The position numbers and the translations under genes were made by a program. Source: an uncultured Clostridia bacterium (GTDB taxonomy: Bacteria > Bacillota > Clostridia > Oscillospirales > Ruminococcaceae). Taken from it: a DNA stretch of 17,058 bases. How positions within the stretch are numbered: position 1 is the first letter of the stretch; each line of letters begins with the position of its first letter. A model generated the notes under the pieces. It saw only the letters and a program-made list of their open reading frames with translations. It had not been told where the DNA came from and made no database searches. The stretch covers positions 1 to 17,058 of the forward strand of contig CAMEQX010000006.1 of assembly GCA_945933905.1 (NCBI GenBank), in the 5' to 3' direction. Positions 5,815-13,787 of this stretch are shown in pieces.

Positions 5815-7617
5815 ATGTTTACGGAACGATTAAACAAAATCATGAAAATAATCGGTGCAAAGCCGACCGACATTGCCGGTATTATCGGCTGCGACCGTTC
5901 CGCAGTTGACCGTATCTGCAAGGGAAGCCGTGTGCCGAAAAACGGCGGAAATAGTGCGTTAAGATTTGTTTTTGCCATTTATTCGTTTGCTGATGAACAC
6001 GGAAAAACAAAAGAAGTTTTGAACGAAATCGGCTGTCCCGCTGCATTTTCCGCAGAGCAAATCAAAGGCGAAATCCTGCGTTGGCTTTATGACGGAGAAG
6101 AACCGAAAAAAGTGCCAAAGGAAGCGCCCGCAGCGTTACATTCCCACGATAAATTCGGACATCGCTTTTCTGCGGTACTTGAATTAGCTGAATTTTCCAA
6201 CGTTCGGTTTGGAAAGCTCCTGAACATTGACCCGTCGTATATCAGCCGTTTCCGAAACGGACTTCGTACACCCGTATCAAACTCTAAACTCACAGAGGAA
6301 ATGTGCCGTGTTCTATACAGTCGGCTTAAGGAGCAAAACCGCCTTTCAAATCTTGCAAGACTAATGAACATATCGCCCGATAATCTCCTTGACGATACGA
6401 ATTGGGAAAAAGAGCTGTATGCTTGGCTGTTCCTTTCGGAAGACAACATGGTTTCATCTTTTGTTGTCGGCATGGTAGACCAAATTGGCTCGTTTTCTGC
6501 CGATATAATAAAATCTCCTCTGCCCTTTGAAATGGCGGCGGACAAAACGGCATTAAGTGATAATCAACCGCTCTATCACGGGATGAGAGGTTTACAAACT
6601 GCCGTTATCCGCTTTCTCGGAACTGTCATAGAAAGAAAAGAGAAGGATTTATATCTATTCTCCGACCAGAATATAGACTGGATTACCGCCGACAAATCCT
6701 TTCAGATTAAATGGATGTCGCTGATGATTCAATGCGTAACAAGCGGCGTAAAAATTCACATCATTCATAATATTGAACGAAATCTGGCTGAAATCGGCGA
6801 AGCAATCCAAAGCTGGCTTCCTCTTTATCCATCGGGACAAATTGAATCTTTTTACCTGGACGGACAGAAAAACACGAATTTTTCAACAACGCTGTTCTTA
6901 TGCCCCGGCTATGCTTGTATTTACGGCAATAATGTGGTGGGTGCGGAAAATGAAAGCGGAAATTATCTTTACGAAACCGAGCCCGAAAGAATAAATCTGC
7001 ACCGTCAGTTATTTGATACACTTCTCGGAAAAGCTCACCGTCTCATCAGAGTATGCAAAACCGCTGATTTTTATCAGTTCGAAAAGACGTCCTCCGATAT
7101 TACGGTTTTAAGCAGCTGCCCAACCGCATTCTCAATGCCGGAAAATCTTTTTTCGGAATACTTTAACCGTTCTGAATTTAAAGCCGAGGATAGTGACGCG
7201 CATGAGATTTACAAACAAATGAAACGCTTTTTTGATAAGTCTTTGTTGTCGGGACATTTTCACGAATGTGCGCCTTTGCCAAGCGACGAGGACTTATTTA
7301 ACGGAAAAATCTATCCGGAATTCCTATCGACGCCTTATTCCCCTCAGGAATTTACAGAGCATACAAAAAACATAATCAGTCTTTTAGACCACACAACATA
7401 CAGATTTTATCCTTTGCCCGAACCTAGTTTTTTAGATGTGCAGCTTATTATTTCCGAAAAAAGCGTTGCAGTTAGTCGGCTAAAAGCACCGTTCTTCACG
7501 ATTTTCCTAGAGCATCCGTTACTATTCCGTGCTTTTGCCGAGTATGCAGATTCGGTAAAAAAGCTGTATTCTCAGGATAAAGAAACGCTGAAAAGAAAAT
7601 TGGAGGGATATTGCTGA
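5815..7617 (+). CDS. Tandem helix-turn-helix regulator with unknown sensor domain
   Basis: 600 residues from ATG 5815, with GGGGG 6 nt upstream. Residues 4-45 form an XRE-like helix-turn-helix (KPTDIAGIIGCDRSAVDRIC). A second, similar unit spans about 114-160 (RFGKLLNIDPSYISRFRNG), and a third short stretch near 176-195 (LARLMNISPDNLL) resembles its flank. The rest, about 400 residues, has no membrane helix. Its centre (about 275-350) has alternating strands and helices, including LYLFSDQNIDWITADKSF and VKIHIIHNIERNLAEIGEAI, which recall the long C-terminal domains of some large unnamed clostridial HTH regulators; that resemblance is from memory. It is transcribed away from the DUF3592 cluster across a shared dyad, so it probably controls that cluster and itself. 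A terminator follows. Confidence 0.8.
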   Translation: MFTERLNKIMKIIGAKPTDIAGIIGCDRSAVDRICKGSRVPKNGGNSALRFVFAIYSFADEHGKTKEVLNEIGCPAAFSAEQIKGEILRWLYDGEEPKKVPKEAPAALHSHDKFGHRFSAVLELAEFSNVRFGKLLNIDPSYISRFRNGLRTPVSNSKLTEEMCRVLYSRLKEQNRLSNLARLMNISPDNLLDDTNWEKELYAWLFLSEDNMVSSFVVGMVDQIGSFSADIIKSPLPFEMAADKTALSDNQPLYHGMRGLQTAVIRFLGTVIERKEKDLYLFSDQNIDWITADKSFQIKWMSLMIQCVTSGVKIHIIHNIERNLAEIGEAIQSWLPLYPSGQIESFYLDGQKNTNFSTTLFLCPGYACIYGNNVVGAENESGNYLYETEPERINLHRQLFDTLLGKAHRLIRVCKTADFYQFEKTSSDITVLSSCPTAFSMPENLFSEYFNRSEFKAEDSDAHEIYKQMKRFFDKSLLSGHFHECAPLPSDEDLFNGKIYPEFLSTPYSPQEFTEHTKNIISLLDHTTYRFYPLPEPSFLDVQLIISEKSVAVSRLKAPFFTIFLEHPLLFRAFAEYADSVKKLYSQDKETLKRKLEGYC

Positions 7618-7642
7618 TATTACATTAGCGGAACAATTGTAG

Positions 7643-7685
7643 AAAAAGCGTTATCTCAAAACAGAGAGGTAACGCTTTTTATATC
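7643..7685 (+). terminator. Intrinsic terminator of the tandem-HTH regulator
   Basis: AAAAAGCGTTATCTC (7643-7657) pairs with GAGGTAACGCTTTTT (7666-7680) over 15 bp with a single G-U type mismatch and an 8-nt loop. It ends in a T run, 25 nt after the stop codon. Confidence 0.85.
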
Positions 7686-7995
7686 GAAATAGTCAAGTAT
7701 TTCCCCGAACGCGAGGTACCGATAAGGTAATCGTGCTGTTCGTTCCAGCGCTTCAGACCATTGTAATACAGCAGCTTAATACTAGCGTCGATTATAATCC
7801 GAAATCAGCCTGCTTATTTCCGAGTGAACGTTTTTCGGCAAAACCGTATCTTCACTGCCGACCTCGTTTGGCTGTTTTTTATAATCACCAACGATTCCAC
7901 GTCTTTCCCGTGAGAAAAGCACCTTCAACGCGACTTTGTGTGCAATAATTGCGAACACTTCTCTCGGACAATCCCCACAATTTTGCCGATAAAAT
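7679..7995 (-). pseudogene. Relic of a helix-turn-helix protein (Fic-associated type N terminus)
   Basis: On the - strand 7995-7885 reads SAKLWGLSERSVRN then YCTQSRVEGAFLTGKTWN and stops. This matches the short helix-turn-helix at the N terminus of some Firmicutes Fic-family and related proteins (pattern recalled, not searched). A shifted frame continues GDYKKQPNEVGSEDT (about 7880-7780), and another gives IKLLYYNGLKRWNEQHDYLI (about 7789-7730) to a TAA at 7679-7681. No intact frame or start codon joins the pieces. It shares the terminator hairpin of the opposite gene at its 3' end. Decayed; original function uncertain. Confidence 0.4.
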
Positions 7996-8056
7996 AAAAC
8001 AAAGCGTTTTTTTATAATTGAGCGGAACTTTGTTCGTGTGAATTGTGCTGCATAAA

Positions 8057-8087
8057 GAAAAGCCGCCTTTATATCTCAAAAGACGGC
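8057..8087 (-). terminator. Terminator behind the sigma-factor relic
   Basis: On the - strand GCCGTCTTT (8087-8079) pairs with AAAGGCGGC (8070-8062) with one G-U pair, followed by TTTTCTTT. It lies directly after the stop codons of the sigma-like relic. A related hairpin sits in the second copy at 16762-16790. Confidence 0.6.
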
Positions 8088-8092
8088 ACTTA

Positions 8093-8182
8093 TCACCTTT
8101 GTTCAAACCGCGCTCGGAGCTTTTCGAGCACCATTTTCTCAATCCTAGAAATACACGACCGCGAAATACCATCTTTCGACGT
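8093..8182 (-). pseudogene. Relic of a sigma-70 family C terminus (region 4)
   Basis: The - strand encodes KDGISRSCISRIEKM then VLEKLRARFEQR followed by TGA TAA. ISRSYVSRIEK-AL-KL is the DNA-binding helix-turn-helix end of sporulation-type sigma factors such as SigE and SigK (family knowledge), so the match is strong for a segment this short. The same frame has a stop (TGA) a few codons upstream and no sigma region 2 is visible, so only the 3' end survives. A second, more decayed copy lies at about 16815-16890. Confidence 0.5.
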
Positions 8183-8278
8183 TATTATTCATATTTTTGT
8201 ATATTTCGACATTTTGTATGGGATTAGCTATAACATACCTGCGGAAACAATTTTCTTAGCAGGAAATAGCGGAAATTT
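8103..8278. repeat. Imperfect direct repeat, copy 1
   Basis: This matches 16833-16992 in the same orientation. Shared blocks include CAAACCGCGCT, CCATTTTCTCA, TTCATATTTTTGT and TTTGTATGGGATTAGC, plus a nearby terminator hairpin. It contains most of the sigma relic and extends upstream of it. In one - strand frame the two copies read FPQVCYS-stop and FPQRCYC-stop with synonymous third-base changes. Confidence 0.6.
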
Positions 8279-8355
8279 CTCATTCCGGTGCGGTTCTGTG
8301 CGGGTTGTCCGTGGAAAGTTGAAAGAATAATCGTGCATCTGAAATATGTTTCTTA

Positions 8356-8383
8356 GTGTTGCACTTGATATTACTAATCTATT
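8356..8383. repeat. Solitary IS30-type terminal repeat
   Basis: GTGTTGCACTTGATATTACT then AATCTATT matches the outer end of the IS30 relic (16639-16665) with one inserted base and few substitutions, in the same orientation. No transposase remnant is recognisable to its left. It is probably the last trace of another copy of the same element. Confidence 0.5.
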
Positions 8384-8385
8384 AC

Positions 8386-8417
8386 AAAAGGCTGCCGCTT
8401 TTGTGCGACAGCCTTTT
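8386..8417 (-). terminator. Terminator of the kinase-protease-lipoprotein operon
   Basis: AAAAGGCTGCCGC (8386-8398) pairs with GCGACAGCCTTTT (8405-8417): 13 bp, one wobble, 6-nt loop, 8 nt beyond the TAA of the lipoprotein gene. On the - strand it ends in TTTTGT. Confidence 0.85.
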
Positions 8418-8424
8418 CGTTTAA

Positions 8425-11400
8425 TCAATAAACTTCGTACTCGATGAATTCGGGTGAATAGATATCGTAGCAGCCTGCACCAAGGTCTTTGTTGTCAAAG
8501 ATTGTGTTGCGGAATTCCATCCAGTGGTCCTGCGTCCAGCGCGTTCTGGATTCACCGTAAAGCGCTCTCGAAATAAGCTTTTTTGAGCTGCTTGCCGTTT
8601 CGTACTTGCCCGCACTCAGATTGTAAACCGTGCCCATTATGTTCTCGCAATATGAGAAATACTTCGGGTCCCTCACTTCATCGTTCGGTATCAAATATCT
8701 TTTTTCGAGCTTATAGTCCTCAATTCCGTGGTCATTACAGCCGTAATTCTTCGTTGTATAAAGCGTTTGCGGATTAAACTCGGAGAATGAATCCCAGCCG
8801 TCATAGGAAGTGAGAACAAGGTAATTTTTGTTGAAAAGGCTTCGGTCGTTAATAAAACTGTGGTAACCTAAGTAACTTCTTCCTTCTTCAACTCCCGTCT
8901 TGTACAGATGTTCGTTCGTCATGTAATCATAGAATTTGTCGAGGCTGTTGCCCATAAGCAGATATCTTTTCTTAATTCTGTCAAGCATAGCGGAAGAAAG
9001 CCTTGATTTGTTTAAATTATTGCAGAAACTTGATAATTCAGAAGAATAGCTGATTCCTAAATTTTCGCTCAATCCATTATCGGTTCGCAACAACTTTATA
9101 TATTCTCCTAAACCATAGTTGACTTTCCAATTCAAAAATGTGACATACATACCAATTCCTGAGATTTGGTCAAAAAACGGAGCCACGGATTTTACGTTTG
9201 CACTTGAGAATCCCAATCTGAGTGATACAACGTGCATTTTTACCGGTCGGTCAACCACATAGCACCACTCATAAGTATCATTGGGAAGCTCGTGCAGACC
9301 GGTGTTATTCTCAAGGAATTTGAGGGTGCTCTCTATGTCTTTGGCAATGGGATTGCTTTCCTTGTCATAACCTCTGTTGTAAGAAGCAGCAAGCATTGCA
9401 AAGCTGCCGTATTTGATTGTAAACGCTTTGAGGTAATCGTTAAAGTCGGTCAGATACTCCTCTGCCTCATACTGGAAATTGTAGTACGCATAAACGCTGT
9501 AAAACCTGTATGAAAGCGGAGAAGACATAGTGTCACCCCTCAGATTTGCGCAGAATTTAGTGTAATAATTCTGTATGTTGTTGAGGGTCTGGGAGTCTTT
9601 GGTGAGAGCGTCATACATTGCTTTTGACATAACGCTTGCCATAAACTCTTTCGTCAGTTTTTCAACTGCCTCGTCATCGGCTGCAAGCCCCTGTTCAATA
9701 ATAAGATTTTTAATGTCTTCTTCAAGTCCTGCCTCAACTTTTGCATATTTGGAGAAATCAGCCGAGGCGTTGGGGAAGCTGTTTTCGTCAAGGGTAAGGG
9801 TAAGAGTTTTTTCCTTGTCAATCGCAATATTTTCAACAGAGTAGGTATCTTTGAGCTTGTTTGCAATCGTAAGTCCGCCGTTTATATCATATACAACGGT
9901 CAGCGTGTCGCCTGCCTTGACATATTGTACTAAATCTATGATATTTGAACGCATATCGTTGCTGACAGAATTGAATACGGCTTCAAGGGGGTCTATATAA
10001 GATGTGCAGAAATCGGTCCAGCCTTTTGTTGCGTTTATATAGAGGTCCTTATCTATTCCGGAAGCCATATAGTCCATCTGTTCTTTGAGTGACGCCATTA
10101 TAGTGTCCATCTTTTTATCAAGATTTTCCACTTCAATTCTCACGGACTCAACAGCACTATATATCTTGTCCATCTTATCCGGAGAACGTTTGATGATACC
10201 CAGCGACGACAAAATCTTTGTAGACGCTCCGACAAAGCCGTCGTAGTCAAGCTTGTATAATGATTTTGCCGCTTTTTCCAGGGTTTGGGCAAAATCTCTT
10301 ACGGTTTCAAATTTATTCTTTGCGTCAGCGAGAATGTCAATTATTTTCTTGATTGTGCTCTTGTCGCCTCTCACCGATTCAGCCATATAACCAAAGGTAT
10401 CTGATGTATCGTCGGACGGCGTCCCCCAAGCATTCAGCAGCTTCCCGCGAGCAACCTTAACTCCGCCCTCGAAAATGCTGTTATCGAGGGATTTATCGCT
10501 GTTGAATGTAAAGGTGACGGTTGTTGAAGATTCCTCGTTTTTGATTTCGGTAATTTTTGCATTCGCTAAATCACCGTCAAAGGTCAAATCCGCAGCGGTC
10601 AGATTGCTGAAGCTGCCGTAAATCGGCACAAGGACAAGCGTTCCCTTAAAGCCGCCGTCTGTCTTTTCGATATAATCAAGATAAGCGTTGAGGTAAGCGC
10701 CGCAGTCGGGGATTTCCAACAACACATCGGTCTTGCAGGAAAGCGCGCTGTTCTTTATCACGAGCAGCTTGTCAACAACCGACAGTATCGCGGAATCCAA
10801 ATCGGCAGCATTTGTCGGGAAACTAACCGAAATCACGCTTCCGTCGGAATTTGCGGCAGCCGAGTCGATGTGCATATCGTTAATCGTGATAGCGTCGGCA
10901 AGCTCATCGCCGCTCTTGACTGCCTTCGCGCCCGAAAGTTCAACGTCAAATTTCAGCGTGCCGTTGTCGTAAGCGTAAGAATTTTCGGGAATATAAGCGG
11001 CGGGATTTTCGATATCAACGGTTGCCATAAGTTCGTATCCGGTATCCAGAACGCTTTCCGAAACGGTTGCATAGCCGTAAGGCGCGGAGCAAATCCGAAC
11101 GTCGCCGACCGTGTTTATGGTAATTTCGCTGCCGTTTGATGTAACGGACGAGATGCTCAAATCCTCGAACGCGCCCGATAATTCAATATCTTCGGGCTTA
11201 ACGTCCTTTACAGTAGCGTTCTCCAGCGTTACCTTCAAAACAGGATTTTCCGCGCCGTTGTAGATTGTGCCGTCAATCTCCGCGGAAACAAGTTTTTGCG
11301 CGGAGTTATCATTTTCGGGAATTTTATAGTACGAGCCGACGGCGAATTTCCCGCTTGACGAGCCGTTTTTGTGTATGTAGAAATCGTACGCGCCGTACTC

Positions 11401-11829
11401 AAACGGGTTCTTGAACGTGATAGACAGCGTTTTCGCGTCAACTCTCGTCAAGGTGTAATCGGTAATTTCCTTTGCCTCGGAGAAGCTGCTCTGCGGCTCG
11501 TTTGTCTGTTCAGCGCCGCTTGTTGAAGTATCGGAATTTGCTTCGCTGTTCTCGGAAGAAGCCTCGGTGTTTTGCTCTTGGGGCTGATATTGATACACGT
11601 TAACGGCGATGCTGCTCTTTGCGATATCGTCCTTGAAAAAGTCCTCGTCGCAAGTGAGCGTGATTTCAAGCGTGTCGCCATTTTGCTCTGCCTTGCACGA
11701 AAGCTCGACAATCTGCTCCCGTTCTTCTTCGGTGATTTGCCATTGCTTTTTGTCCGAACTGTCGGTGCAGGAGGTGACCGAGAAGCACATCACCGCCGCC
11801 ATAACAGCCGCAATTATTCTCTTTTTCAT
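8425..11829 (-). CDS. Very large lipoprotein with beta domains and helical core
   Basis: 1134 residues from ATG 11829, with AAAGGA 6 nt upstream. The signal peptide ends at lipobox VTSC (lipidated Cys 21). Then come a Glu/Ser/Thr-rich low-complexity segment (about 80-120), several Ig-like beta repeats (about 125-470; KLVSAEIDGTIYNGAENPVL and ENPAAYIPENSYAYDNGTLK are repeat boundaries), and a long helical, heptad-rich segment (about 488-594, including MDKIYSAVESVRIEVENLDK). A mixed region and an aromatic C-terminal domain rich in Tyr, Trp and Asp (about 820-1134) follow. No catalytic motif was recognised. It is the last gene of the operon, 53 nt after the clostripain gene, so it may be the substrate, partner or anchor of that protease (inference). 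Beta modules plus a long helical rod also occur in adhesins and pore formers, but neither role can be claimed. Confidence 0.85.
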   Translation of the reverse strand: MKKRIIAAVMAAVMCFSVTSCTDSSDKKQWQITEEEREQIVELSCKAEQNGDTLEITLTCDEDFFKDDIAKSSIAVNVYQYQPQEQNTEASSENSEANSDTSTSGAEQTNEPQSSFSEAKEITDYTLTRVDAKTLSITFKNPFEYGAYDFYIHKNGSSSGKFAVGSYYKIPENDNSAQKLVSAEIDGTIYNGAENPVLKVTLENATVKDVKPEDIELSGAFEDLSISSVTSNGSEITINTVGDVRICSAPYGYATVSESVLDTGYELMATVDIENPAAYIPENSYAYDNGTLKFDVELSGAKAVKSGDELADAITINDMHIDSAAANSDGSVISVSFPTNAADLDSAILSVVDKLLVIKNSALSCKTDVLLEIPDCGAYLNAYLDYIEKTDGGFKGTLVLVPIYGSFSNLTAADLTFDGDLANAKITEIKNEESSTTVTFTFNSDKSLDNSIFEGGVKVARGKLLNAWGTPSDDTSDTFGYMAESVRGDKSTIKKIIDILADAKNKFETVRDFAQTLEKAAKSLYKLDYDGFVGASTKILSSLGIIKRSPDKMDKIYSAVESVRIEVENLDKKMDTIMASLKEQMDYMASGIDKDLYINATKGWTDFCTSYIDPLEAVFNSVSNDMRSNIIDLVQYVKAGDTLTVVYDINGGLTIANKLKDTYSVENIAIDKEKTLTLTLDENSFPNASADFSKYAKVEAGLEEDIKNLIIEQGLAADDEAVEKLTKEFMASVMSKAMYDALTKDSQTLNNIQNYYTKFCANLRGDTMSSPLSYRFYSVYAYYNFQYEAEEYLTDFNDYLKAFTIKYGSFAMLAASYNRGYDKESNPIAKDIESTLKFLENNTGLHELPNDTYEWCYVVDRPVKMHVVSLRLGFSSANVKSVAPFFDQISGIGMYVTFLNWKVNYGLGEYIKLLRTDNGLSENLGISYSSELSSFCNNLNKSRLSSAMLDRIKKRYLLMGNSLDKFYDYMTNEHLYKTGVEEGRSYLGYHSFINDRSLFNKNYLVLTSYDGWDSFSEFNPQTLYTTKNYGCNDHGIEDYKLEKRYLIPNDEVRDPKYFSYCENIMGTVYNLSAGKYETASSSKKLISRALYGESRTRWTQDHWMEFRNTIFDNKDLGAGCYDIYSPEFIEYEVY

Positions 11830-11882
11830 AGCGTTTCCTTTCTGCAATTTTTGCTGTTTATTCTTGATAAATCTTGAAGACG

Positions 11883-13691
11883 TTAACTGTCCTCAAGCGA
11901 GAAAACTTCTTCAATTTCCGATTTGCCGCCGGTAATTTCCGAAACGGCAATATTTGTGTAATGCTCATTTCCGAAGATATCCGTGATTACCGCTTGAAAG
12001 ACGTAAATCCCGTCGGGAAGCGTCTTTATTTCAAGCGCGCAGTCGCTGCTGTAAGTAAATTTCGCATATTCAGCCGGCGTTTCGCTGAACATCTCCTTGA
12101 ACAGCACGGTGACCTCATCGTTCTCCGCAAGCGTCATAATTCTGCCCGTGACATCGCCCGTAAGAACATAGCCGTTCAGCTTTGCTTTACGGGTTGAGCT
12201 GTTGTAGGTGAAAATCAGCTCGGCGTTCTCGCCGTTTATCAGCACGGGCGAGCGGTAAACCGTGTAGTTGTTTTTCTCGGTCATAATTTGGCAGTTCAGT
12301 GCATACCCGCCGAAATACACCCACCGCCCCGTGAAATTTACGTAAAAGGTTTTGCCGTTTCGCAAAAAATCGTTGTCCGTGCCCATTTGGTAATAAGCGT
12401 CATTTTCCAAATCCACGGCACCGAGCGTGTATTCCATTCGCCGAATGTACTTTTCCGCGCCGCTTTTCACGGTAAAACTCAGCCGTTCCCCATCAACAAA
12501 ACCCCTGTCCTCAAAGCTGAATTCGCAAGCACTGTTTTTCGCGAAATAACTCTCGAGAAAGCTCTTGTACACCTCGTCCGTGCAAATCGGAAGGTAGCTA
12601 TTGAGCTGCTTTTCGTCCGCGGGGAACAGCAAATTCAGTCCCGAAGCGGCTTGCTTTGACGGAGAATTTTCGGTTTGAACAACCTCGGAAATTCCCGTTT
12701 CAACGCCAAAAAATTCTGCAATCGCCCCGAAATCATAGAAGCCGTTTGAGGAATTTTCGATAATATCGGCGTTTAGCAAAGCCTCGGGAATTTTCAGCTC
12801 TCCGTCTTTCTCGGACATCGCGGAAACTGTTTTGTGAAGCGCCTCGCGAAGTATGTCAATCCGTGATAAATCCGTGCAGGAGAGCGTGTAGTAACCCTTG
12901 TTGCCGTGCTTTTCGGCGTAGCTTCGGAGGACTTTTTCGTAGAAATCGCGCTCTCCGAGATTTTCCGCGATAACCTTATAATCCAGCCCGCCTGCGTGTT
13001 CAAGGTCTTGCGAAGCTATCATAAAATCGGCGAAAGGGCTGATTGAAACGGCGGTATCGAAGCACGCCATTTTGCACGCGTCAAAGCATATGAACTCAAG
13101 TTTTTTCTCAAGCCGACACTCCGTGAGCGCCGCCGCGATTTCAGAAACCGTGAGCGAGTCGCCCGAAAACAGCTCGTCGAAGCACGCGCCTTTGACAAAG
13201 CCGCCGCCGTGGTTCCACAAGATAAGCGAGGTTTCCTCGGCGGGAAAGCTCTGCGTTCCCCATTGAACGAAATCGGCGAGAGTTTTCGTTTCTCCCATAT
13301 TCGCGAGCGCGGTTTCGCCGACCTTGACGAGCTCGCCGCCTTGAACGGAATAGCGCGCAAGTTTATCGCTCGGTATGTCAAACCCGCGCCACTTTCGCGC
13401 ACCGCCCGTCTGAATTACAATATTCACCTCGTCGTCAACCCGCGCGCCGAGCATTTCGCGAATATTTGCCGTAGCAGAGCCGCCCGTTGTTTCAAGCGAA
13501 CTCCCGCACATATAAATCAGCAGCGTTGCCTTTGACAGCGGCGGTTTTTCCTCGGAAACGCTTGTCATTGCCGAGCTTGAACCTTGCGGCACGGCGTTTC
13601 GCGTGAACAAAAAAATCGCCGCAGCAATTCCCAAAACCAGCAAAACTGCTCCGACGATTACATAAATTATCTTTTTTATCTTCATTTTCAT
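11883..13691 (-). CDS. Membrane-anchored clostripain (peptidase C11) family protease
   Basis: 602 residues. One N-terminal membrane helix (about 8-30: IIYVIVGAVLLVLGIAAAIF), a Ser-rich linker, then the C11 caspase-like fold. Visible family marks are LLIYMCGSSLE (57-67), the catalytic His in LILWNHGGG (His161) and the catalytic Cys in FICFDACKMAC (Cys206). About 230 residues of beta-rich sequence follow the catalytic part (about 400-602) and probably form an accessory domain. C11 enzymes cut after Arg or Lys and usually mature by self-cleavage; no self-cleavage site is assigned here. It should face outward. No good Shine-Dalgarno precedes ATG 13691 or the alternative ATG 13685. It has its own promoter candidate and follows the response regulator by 96 nt. 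Confidence 0.9.
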   Translation of the reverse strand: MKMKIKKIIYVIVGAVLLVLGIAAAIFLFTRNAVPQGSSSAMTSVSEEKPPLSKATLLIYMCGSSLETTGGSATANIREMLGARVDDEVNIVIQTGGARKWRGFDIPSDKLARYSVQGGELVKVGETALANMGETKTLADFVQWGTQSFPAEETSLILWNHGGGFVKGACFDELFSGDSLTVSEIAAALTECRLEKKLEFICFDACKMACFDTAVSISPFADFMIASQDLEHAGGLDYKVIAENLGERDFYEKVLRSYAEKHGNKGYYTLSCTDLSRIDILREALHKTVSAMSEKDGELKIPEALLNADIIENSSNGFYDFGAIAEFFGVETGISEVVQTENSPSKQAASGLNLLFPADEKQLNSYLPICTDEVYKSFLESYFAKNSACEFSFEDRGFVDGERLSFTVKSGAEKYIRRMEYTLGAVDLENDAYYQMGTDNDFLRNGKTFYVNFTGRWVYFGGYALNCQIMTEKNNYTVYRSPVLINGENAELIFTYNSSTRKAKLNGYVLTGDVTGRIMTLAENDEVTVLFKEMFSETPAEYAKFTYSSDCALEIKTLPDGIYVFQAVITDIFGNEHYTNIAVSEITGGKSEIEEVFSLEDS

Positions 13692-13728
13692 ATAGAATTA
13701 AACAGTATTTCTCACAGTTTGCACCTAT

Positions 13729-13762
13729 ATTATACATCATAAAGTGCAACAAAACTGCAACA
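13729..13762 (-). promoter_or_regulatory. Regulated promoter of the clostripain gene with direct repeats
   Basis: On the - strand TATAAT (13729-13734) lies about 38 bp upstream of the ATG. No good -35 exists; instead TGTTGCA occurs twice exactly, at 13745-13751 and 13756-13762, 11 bp apart, with 10 bp between the nearer copy and the -10. Helically phased heptamers replacing the -35 are typical of SARP/OmpR-type activators (established knowledge). The nearer repeat also forms an inverted pair with GTGCAA at 13719-13724 on the other side of the -10. The adjacent response regulator is the likely binder (inference). Confidence 0.55.
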
Positions 13763-13787
13763 TTCCTCCGAAACCCTGATTTTTCTC

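Noticed and set aside
8425..13691. Gasdermin-like defence system (protease plus pore former)
   Set aside because: Both proteins carry export signals, a membrane anchor and a lipobox, whereas bacterial gasdermin systems act inside the cell. No gasdermin features were seen.
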